From CABZJG01 sp965659715 (GTDB taxonomy: Bacteria > Pseudomonadota > Alphaproteobacteria > Rhodobacterales > Rhodobacteraceae): 26,657 nt of DNA. This document shows, piece by piece, positions 22,041 through 26,657 of this stretch (positions are counted from its first letter, which is position 1; every line of letters starts with the position of its first letter). The DNA lies in the NCBI GenBank assembly GCA_965659715.1, contig CBFHXE010000030.1, positions 1-26,657 on the forward strand, read 5' to 3'. The notes beneath the pieces were generated by a model. It had not been told where the DNA came from. It saw nothing but the letters and a program-made list of their open reading frames with translations, and ran no database searches. Made by a program: the position numbers and the translations under genes.

Positions 22041-22727
22041 ATGAAGCAAGGAAAACGAAAGCTCGGGGCAAGCGATATTGCTAGCCTGATACGCCGTGAA
22101 ATATCGAACGGAAACCTACAGTTACATGACCGTCTACCCCCCGAGCGGCAGTTGGCAGAGGCCTATAACGTTGCGCGTGGGACCATCCGCGAGGCTTTGA
22201 CGCAGTTAATGGACAGCGGATGGGTCACAGTTCGCGCAGGAAGCGGCACTTATGTCACCCATCAAGAGAAATTTTCAGAGGCAACACCAATTCAATCCGC
22301 GAATCCGCTTGAACTGATGGATGCGCGATTCGCTCTTGAACCACATATTTGTAGGCTTGCCGTCTTGCACGGTCGCAGGGCTGACTTTGATCTTTTGGAT
22401 GGCCTGTGCACCAAAATGGAACAAAGCCTTAATGACCCCGCCAGTTTTGCGGATGCAGATACTGAATTTCATCGCGCCCTTGCAAACTGCACCCGCAACA
22501 CATTGCTGATCTGGATTATTGGCCAGATTACATCGGTGCGCAGTCAGGACGACTGGACGCGGATGCGGCAAATTACTTTAAATCAATCGATCATAGTCCA
22601 ATACAATGGCCAACACCGGCAAATCCTAAACGCGCTGCGCACCCGCGAACCCGAACGGGCGGCAAAAATCATGAAAGAGCATCTGGAAACCGCGCGCCTA
22701 TCGCTGACGCGTGCCGCCGAAACTTAG
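22041..22727 (+). CDS. GntR-family transcriptional regulator (FadR/FCD subfamily)
   Basis: A 228-aa repressor-type protein. The winged helix-turn-helix spans about residues 8-75 (ASDIASLIRREISNGNLQLHDRLPPERQLAEAYNVARGTIREALTQL). An all-helical FCD effector domain follows, with DARFALEPHICRLAV, the DADTEFHRAL motif that usually contributes metal or ligand contacts, and the closing HRQILNALRTREPERAAKIMKEHLE. It is divergent from the FAD oxidoreductase gene and so is the probable regulator of the eight-gene operon, responding to a carboxylate-type pathway intermediate (inference). The ribosome site before ATG is poor. Confidence 0.93.
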   Translation: MKQGKRKLGASDIASLIRREISNGNLQLHDRLPPERQLAEAYNVARGTIREALTQLMDSGWVTVRAGSGTYVTHQEKFSEATPIQSANPLELMDARFALEPHICRLAVLHGRRADFDLLDGLCTKMEQSLNDPASFADADTEFHRALANCTRNTLLIWIIGQITSVRSQDDWTRMRQITLNQSIIVQYNGQHRQILNALRTREPERAAKIMKEHLETARLSLTRAAET

Positions 22728-22741
22728 GAAGCCAGCGGCTC

Positions 22742-23461
22742 TTACGCCTTGGCAGATGTTTGCAGCCAATTCATATACAGCCGCTCGGCTAGCCGGTTAA
22801 ATTCATCCATATGATGGTCACAATCAGCCGCCAGCCGGTCGACCGCCCCCGGCCCCATCGCTTTTTCGAGGGCCTCACTATAGGCGGGTATCTTGGCCCA
22901 ATTCGCAACGGTATCCGGCTCTATCTCGACATGAAACTGGACAGAATAGGCGCGCGGCCCCCAGGTCATAGCTTGGACCGCACAATCTGGTGATGTGGCC
23001 AAGACCTCGGCCCCTTGTGGAAGTTTAATCACTTCTGCACTGTGCCATTGCAAACAGGGAAACCGATCAGGCAGGTCATCCATAAAAATACCCGTCGCGC
23101 CCATTTCGGTCATTTGAACATCCATCACACCAATTTCCGGAGTGCCGGCCGGACCGACGCTGCCGCCCAGCGCCTCAGCCAGCAATTGATGCCCAAGGCA
23201 AAGCCCCAGATAGGACATTCCCCGTTGCTCGACGGCGTCCCGGATAAAGGCTTTTTCGTCCTTTAACCAAGGGTGTTCGTCTTCTTGCCAAACATCCATT
23301 GGTCCGCCCAGTACCCAAAGGGCATCATATCCATCAAGTGAGGGCAACTGTGCGCCCTGATCGAGTTCAACTGTATCCCAGCTGTGACCGTCTTCTTCTA
23401 GAAAACGGCGGAAAATTCCTGGATGTTCGACAGGTGCATGTTGCAAGACAAGTATGTGCAT
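22742..23461 (-). CDS. Class I glutamine amidotransferase (GMP-synthase-like domain)
   Basis: A 239-aa stand-alone class I amidotransferase. The catalytic triad is visible: Cys88 in GLCLGHQLLAEALGG, and His177 with Glu179 in SVQFHVE. LWVLGGPMDVWQ forms the oxyanion region. Such free-standing domains hydrolyse glutamine or gamma-glutamyl amides; related proteins are annotated only as GMP synthase-like. An excellent TAGGAG site lies 6 bases before ATG. It follows the GlxA-type regulator on the same strand (56-base gap) and is convergent with the GntR gene. A role in cleaving a gamma-glutamyl amine in this pathway is possible but unproven. Confidence 0.88.
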   Translation of the reverse strand: MHILVLQHAPVEHPGIFRRFLEEDGHSWDTVELDQGAQLPSLDGYDALWVLGGPMDVWQEDEHPWLKDEKAFIRDAVEQRGMSYLGLCLGHQLLAEALGGSVGPAGTPEIGVMDVQMTEMGATGIFMDDLPDRFPCLQWHSAEVIKLPQGAEVLATSPDCAVQAMTWGPRAYSVQFHVEIEPDTVANWAKIPAYSEALEKAMGPGAVDRLAADCDHHMDEFNRLAERLYMNWLQTSAKA

Positions 23462-23517
23462 TTGGGACTCCTAATTTGCCTAAAACATAGGCAGCGTTCT
23501 TGGATTGTTGCAAGCAT

Positions 23518-24474
23518 TCAGCGAAAACTTGAAGGTGTGCGGCCGAAATATTCTGAGAACCATCTTGAAAAATGTGACGAATTAGCAAACCCTGTCGCCA
23601 ACGCAACTTCTGTCAAAGGCAAAGGTGAGTTTCTAAGCAAACTCAATGCCTTATCTAATCTCATATCACGGTAATATCCCATCGTTGAACGCCCCAAGCG
23701 CTGCTTGAAAAGACGATTTAACTGGCGCGGCGAAATGCCCACCATCGCCGAGAGCTCTGCCAAGGATATCGGATCGGCCACATGGCTTTCCATTGCTTTT
23801 ACGGCGTCTAGAATCAGAGCATTATTTGATCCAACCCGGGCTGCAATACCCCCCCTTTGCGGCCCCACTGATGGGCGAATTTCCGTATGCATAAACCAGT
23901 CGCTTACTAGGCTCGCAAAAAGGCTACCGTGGTGGTCGGTGATCAGGGCGAGCATTAAGTCCAAGGCCGCTGTACCGCCGGCGCAGGTTAAGCGGTCACG
24001 ATCCATCACATAAAGCGTGCGTTCCAGCAAAAGATGGGGAGAAATTTCAGCCAAGGCTTCGGCATGTTCCCAATGGACAGTCATACGCCGATCGCCCATA
24101 AGCCCGGCGCTGGCCAAAATCACTGGCCCGCCCGAAACACCCCCCAAGCGCGCCCCAAACCTTGACATCCGGCTGAGCCAGTTGAAAACAGACCTATTGT
24201 CAAAAAGCGCTGGGTTACCGCCGGCCACTATGAACAAGTAATCGAGATCTATTTGATCGTGAATGGACTGTTGGGGTGTAACGCTTGCAGCCCCAGAACT
24301 TTGCACCGCCAAGCCATCAACACTAATGTTTATTACTTCATACAAATTACGCCGGCTAAGGGTATTGGCCGCGCGAAACGGCTCGACGGTTGACGCATAG
24401 GACATCAGAGCAAAGCCTTCGATTGGTAAAACACCAATACGGTATGTTTCTAGAGATGAACCAAAACTTTCCAT
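23518..24474 (-). CDS. glxA: GlxA-family AraC-type regulator (DJ-1/PfpI plus HTH)
   Basis: A 318-aa regulator. Residues about 10-170 form a DJ-1/PfpI-like sensing domain (YRIGVLPIEGFALMSYASTVEPFRAAN, LFIVAGGNP, CAGGTAALDLML). The C-terminal AraC helix-turn-helix pair runs from about residue 215 (MESHVADPISLAELSAMVGISPRQLNRLFKQ) to FANSSHFSRWFSEYFGRTPSSFR. In Sinorhizobium, glxA lies beside glxBCD-glnT-sox; related regulators such as GbdR and SouR control glycine betaine, dimethylglycine and sarcosine use. Here it is divergent from soxB and probably activates it (inference). Confidence 0.92.
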   Translation of the reverse strand: MESFGSSLETYRIGVLPIEGFALMSYASTVEPFRAANTLSRRNLYEVINISVDGLAVQSSGAASVTPQQSIHDQIDLDYLFIVAGGNPALFDNRSVFNWLSRMSRFGARLGGVSGGPVILASAGLMGDRRMTVHWEHAEALAEISPHLLLERTLYVMDRDRLTCAGGTAALDLMLALITDHHGSLFASLVSDWFMHTEIRPSVGPQRGGIAARVGSNNALILDAVKAMESHVADPISLAELSAMVGISPRQLNRLFKQRLGRSTMGYYRDMRLDKALSLLRNSPLPLTEVALATGFANSSHFSRWFSEYFGRTPSSFR

Positions 24475-24559
24475 AATAGAACTATAAATGACTATTTAAG
24501 AAAAGTATAGTTTTCCGAATCCAGAAACTCTGAAAGAGCAAAATCTAAAGGGCGTAATT
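24475..24559. promoter_or_regulatory. Divergent glxA/soxB promoter with ACTAT repeats
   Basis: In this 85-base gap ACTAT occurs at 24481-24485 and again exactly 10 bases later at 24491-24495, with the reverse copy ATAGT at 24507-24511. AACTATA (24480-24486) and TATAGTT (24506-24512) form a 7-bp inverted pair. Repeats spaced by one helical turn suit an AraC-family activator. Binding by the adjacent GlxA-type protein is inferred. Confidence 0.45.
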
Positions 24560-25810
24560 ATGCGATATTCCGCATTTGAAATTCTGAAGCAAGGTCTAAG
24601 CGGCAATAAAGGCTGGAAACCGGTATGGCGGGAACCAGAACCAAAAGCCGAATACGATGTGATCATCGTCGGCGGTGGCGGTCACGGCCTGTCCACTGCC
24701 TATTATCTGTCCAAAGTCTACGGCATGCGAAACATCGCCGTTTTGGAAAAAGGATGGCTTGGATCGGGAAATATCGGGCGTAACACCACAATCATACGCT
24801 CCAACTATATGATGCCGGGCAACCAGCCCTTTTACGAATTTTCTCTCAAATTATGGGAGGGCCTTGAGCAGGACTTCAACTATAATGCAATGGTCAGCCA
24901 AAGGTCCATCTTGAACCTGTTTCATTCGGACCCGCAACGCGATGCCTTTGTGCGCCGCGCCAATGCGATGATTTTATCCGGCGCAGATGCAGAGCTGGCC
25001 GATGAAGCGCAGTTGCGCCGAGAATTGCCATTTCTGGACTTCGACAATGCGCGCTTTCCGATTAAAGGCGGCCTGTATCAACGGCGCGGCGGAACAGTGC
25101 GCCATGACGCTGTGGCTTGGGGATATGCACGCGGCGCGGACAGCCGCGGCGTCGATATTATCCAAAATTGCGAGGTAACCGGATTTGATATTGAAAACGG
25201 TGTTTGCACCGGTGTGCAATCTTCCAAAGGGCCGATCCGGGCCAAAAAGGTTGCGGTCTGTGTTGCCGGTTCTTCCAGCCGCGTGATGTCACTGGCTGGC
25301 ATGCGCCTGCCCATCGAAAGCCATGTTCTGCAGGCTTTCGTCACCGAAGGTCTTAAACCAACTCTCCCTGGCGTTATTACCTTCGGGGCAGGCCATTTTT
25401 ATGTGAGCCAGTCCGATAAGGGCGGGCTTGTGTTTGGCGGCGATATTGACGGCTATAACACCTATGCCCAGCGCGGTAATCTGCCCGTGGTCGAAGATGT
25501 CGCCGAAGGCGGAATGGCAATTATGCCAATGATTGGCCGCGCGCGTTTGCTGCGCAGCTGGGGCGGAGTGATGGATATGTCCATGGACGGATCGCCCTTT
25601 ATCGACAAAACCGACATTGACGGGCTCTATTTTAATGGCGGCTGGTGCTATGGCGGGTTCAAAGCAACCCCGGCCAGCGGCTATTGCTATGCCCATTTGC
25701 TCGCCAATGACACCCCGCACCCAGTGGCCACAGAAATGCGCTTGGACCGGTTTAAACGTGGCCATATCATTGATGAAAAAGGACAGGGCAATCAGCCCAA
25801 TTTGCACTGA
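24560..25810 (+). CDS. soxB: Heterotetrameric sarcosine oxidase-type beta subunit (SoxB / MgdA-like)
   Basis: A 416-aa flavin subunit, the normal family length. The FAD-binding VIIVGGGGHGLSTAYYL (about 34-50), LGSGNIGRNTTIIRSNY, and the RGGTVRHDAVAWGYA block with His182, the expected covalent FMN attachment residue, are conserved, as are the C-terminal DGSPFID and GWCYGGFKATPASG. The complex oxidatively demethylates sarcosine; the N-methylglutamate dehydrogenase of methylamine users (MgdABCD) belongs to the same family and cannot be told apart by eye. The gene is first in a soxB-D-A order. A 93-base spacer containing a mini-ORF separates it from soxD. Confidence 0.93.
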   Translation: MRYSAFEILKQGLSGNKGWKPVWREPEPKAEYDVIIVGGGGHGLSTAYYLSKVYGMRNIAVLEKGWLGSGNIGRNTTIIRSNYMMPGNQPFYEFSLKLWEGLEQDFNYNAMVSQRSILNLFHSDPQRDAFVRRANAMILSGADAELADEAQLRRELPFLDFDNARFPIKGGLYQRRGGTVRHDAVAWGYARGADSRGVDIIQNCEVTGFDIENGVCTGVQSSKGPIRAKKVAVCVAGSSSRVMSLAGMRLPIESHVLQAFVTEGLKPTLPGVITFGAGHFYVSQSDKGGLVFGGDIDGYNTYAQRGNLPVVEDVAEGGMAIMPMIGRARLLRSWGGVMDMSMDGSPFIDKTDIDGLYFNGGWCYGGFKATPASGYCYAHLLANDTPHPVATEMRLDRFKRGHIIDEKGQGNQPNLH

Positions 25811-25811
25811 C

Positions 25812-25907
25812 ATGAGACATTATCAGCCCATAAACCCGAGCAAAGAGCGCGCCATCCAACCGAATTTGGTTTGGCAGTTTGACCTGTTAAAGAGGACAGC
25901 TTTATGA
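25812..25907 (+). CDS. Possible 31-aa mini-ORF between soxB and soxD
   Basis: ATG at 25812 begins one base after the soxB stop, and the frame ends in a TGA (25905-25907) that overlaps the soxD start as ATGA. The 31-residue product has no recognisable family. Its own ribosome site is weak, but reinitiation from soxB could feed it. The end of the frame carries the AGAGGA site used by soxD. It may be a coupling leader rather than a functional peptide, or chance. Confidence 0.3.
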   Translation: MRHYQPINPSKERAIQPNLVWQFDLLKRTAL

Positions 25908-26191
25908 TTATCAACCACCCTCTTTTAGGCCCAAGAGATGCCGCAGAATTTGTCTATCTGGGCGATGCCGCATTGATCGACAGGCCTGATCCAGAGGCGG
26001 AAAACGCCGCAGAGCAATTTTATGAGTACGGCTATCTTCGCGATAATCCCGCAGGTGAGCACAAAGAGCTTTGGTACCACGAGCAAGGCGATCGGTCTTG
26101 GCTGGTGATCACCAGAGACACTCTTACCCATGAAATTACCAGTGTTAAATTGGCCCGCGATGAGGCCAAAAAGCGGGGACGCGACAAATGA
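25904..26191 (+). CDS. soxD: Sarcosine oxidase-type delta subunit, atypical (SoxD-like, lacks zinc cysteines)
   Basis: A 95-aa small subunit placed between soxB and soxA as in other sox operons. The family pattern YGYLRDNPAGEHKELWYHEQGDRSWLVITRDTLTHEI is clear. Classical SoxD binds zinc with an N-terminal CPxCG and a later His and Cys. Here the N-terminus reads IINHPLLGPRDAAEF and the later position is DRSW, so the three cysteines are absent and only histidines remain. This points to a distinct subfamily of the complex. AGAGGA lies about 8 bases before ATG. The stop overlaps soxA by four bases (ATGA). Confidence 0.85.
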   Translation: MIINHPLLGPRDAAEFVYLGDAALIDRPDPEAENAAEQFYEYGYLRDNPAGEHKELWYHEQGDRSWLVITRDTLTHEITSVKLARDEAKKRGRDK

Positions 26192-26657
26192 GCCAGCAAA
26201 CCCATCGGATCAGCGGCGGGCTGATCGACAGATCAAGCACCCTCGGCTTTACCTTTAACGGCAAACCAATGCAGGGCCATCCCGGGGACACATTGGCATC
26301 AGCGCTGCTGGCCAATGGTCAGCGCCTGGTTGGCCGCGGCTTTAAATACCACAGACCCCGGGGCATCTTTACCGCCGGATCAGAAGAGCCGAACGCCTTG
26401 GTTCAATTGCGCTCGGGTCCCCACCAAGAACCCAACACACGGGCCACTGTAACCGAATTGTTTGACGGTCTTACAGCCACCAGTCAAAATCACCGCGGGC
26501 CGCTTGAATTTGATTTTATGGCCGTCACAGACCTGCTGTCTCCTTTCTTAAGTGCAGGTTTTTATTATAAAACTTTCATGTGGCCCAAAGCGTTTTGGGA
26601 AAAGATCTACGAACCTATTATTCGCAGTTCAGCAGGGCTTGGCAGTCTTTCCATGCA
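26188..26657 (+). CDS. soxA: Sarcosine oxidase-type alpha subunit (3' end cut off)
   Basis: The frame from ATG 26188 stays open to the window edge, giving the first 156 residues of a subunit that is normally about 1000 aa. The N-terminal region matches SoxA: FTFNGKPMQGHPGDTLASAL, RLVGRGFKYHRPRGIFTAG and SEEPNALVQL. This is the part before the NAD-binding domain; the folate-binding aminomethyltransferase-like domain would lie beyond the window. ATGA overlap with soxD implies coupled translation. A soxG gene is expected next. Confidence 0.9.
   Translation, partial: MSQQTHRISGGLIDRSSTLGFTFNGKPMQGHPGDTLASALLANGQRLVGRGFKYHRPRGIFTAGSEEPNALVQLRSGPHQEPNTRATVTELFDGLTATSQNHRGPLEFDFMAVTDLLSPFLSAGFYYKTFMWPKAFWEKIYEPIIRSSAGLGSLSM

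Noticed and set aside
18968..26657. Calling the locus the established methylamine cluster gmaS-mgsABC-mgdABCD
   Set aside because: The gene families fit, but the GS is divergent and long, the units are split with separate regulators, and SoxD is atypical, so the substrate is left open.

Overview
The window looks like a chromosomal segment of a marine alphaproteobacterium, most likely a Rhodobacteraceae member of the Roseobacter group with moderate GC. This rests on the protein sequences: a PgpA/CinA/RatA-type housekeeping block, glycine-betaine-class ABC transport, a glx/mgs-type glutamate synthase module, and the start of a soxBDA(G) operon. No rRNA, tRNA, CRISPR array, IS element or phage gene was seen. 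Both ends are cut inside genes: pgpA on the left and soxA on the right.

Layout. (1) 1-4205 is mostly housekeeping: pgpA (3' part), a CinA C-terminal-type amidohydrolase, an ammonium transporter with a clear intrinsic terminator, a RatA/COQ10-type START protein, hypoxanthine phosphoribosyltransferase and an EamA-type exporter. (2) 4273-10938 (minus strand) is a four-gene operon: periplasmic betaine-class binding protein, a 10-bp intercistronic hairpin, ABC ATPase, a double-length permease, and a 796-aa DUF1989-GcvT fusion. A LysR gene is divergent from it. (3) 11140-13707 holds two regulators (LysR, XRE-cupin) and a secreted protein with an EF-hand-like loop. (4) 13850-21861 (minus strand) is a tightly packed eight-gene operon: FAD amine oxidoreductase, divergent glutamine synthetase, class II glutamine amidotransferase (GlxB/MgsA-like), GlxC/MgsB-like, GlxD/MgsC-like, an unrecognised 137-aa protein, a nitrilase-superfamily amidase and an unrecognised 193-aa protein. 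A GntR/FCD regulator is divergent from it. (5) 22742-26657 has a class I glutamine amidotransferase and a GlxA-type AraC regulator on the minus strand, divergent from soxB, soxD and soxA.

How the genes may work together (inference). The parts resemble the N-methylglutamate route for methylamine use (GmaS, MgsABC, MgdABCD) and the Sinorhizobium glxABCD-glnT-sox arrangement. Here, however, they are split into separately regulated units. The glutamine synthetase is divergent, and the operon adds an FAD oxidase, an amidase and two unknown proteins. The transporter operon ends in a putative tetrahydrofolate-dependent demethylase fusion. The whole segment reads as a C1/methylated-amine utilisation island in which imported methylated osmolytes are demethylated and the nitrogen passes through glutamyl intermediates. 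The exact substrates cannot be read from sequence.

The most interesting parts are the DUF1989-GcvT fusion tied to a betaine transporter, the eight-gene operon with its two unknown proteins, a SoxD-like subunit that lacks the zinc-binding cysteines, and two strong intercistronic hairpins.
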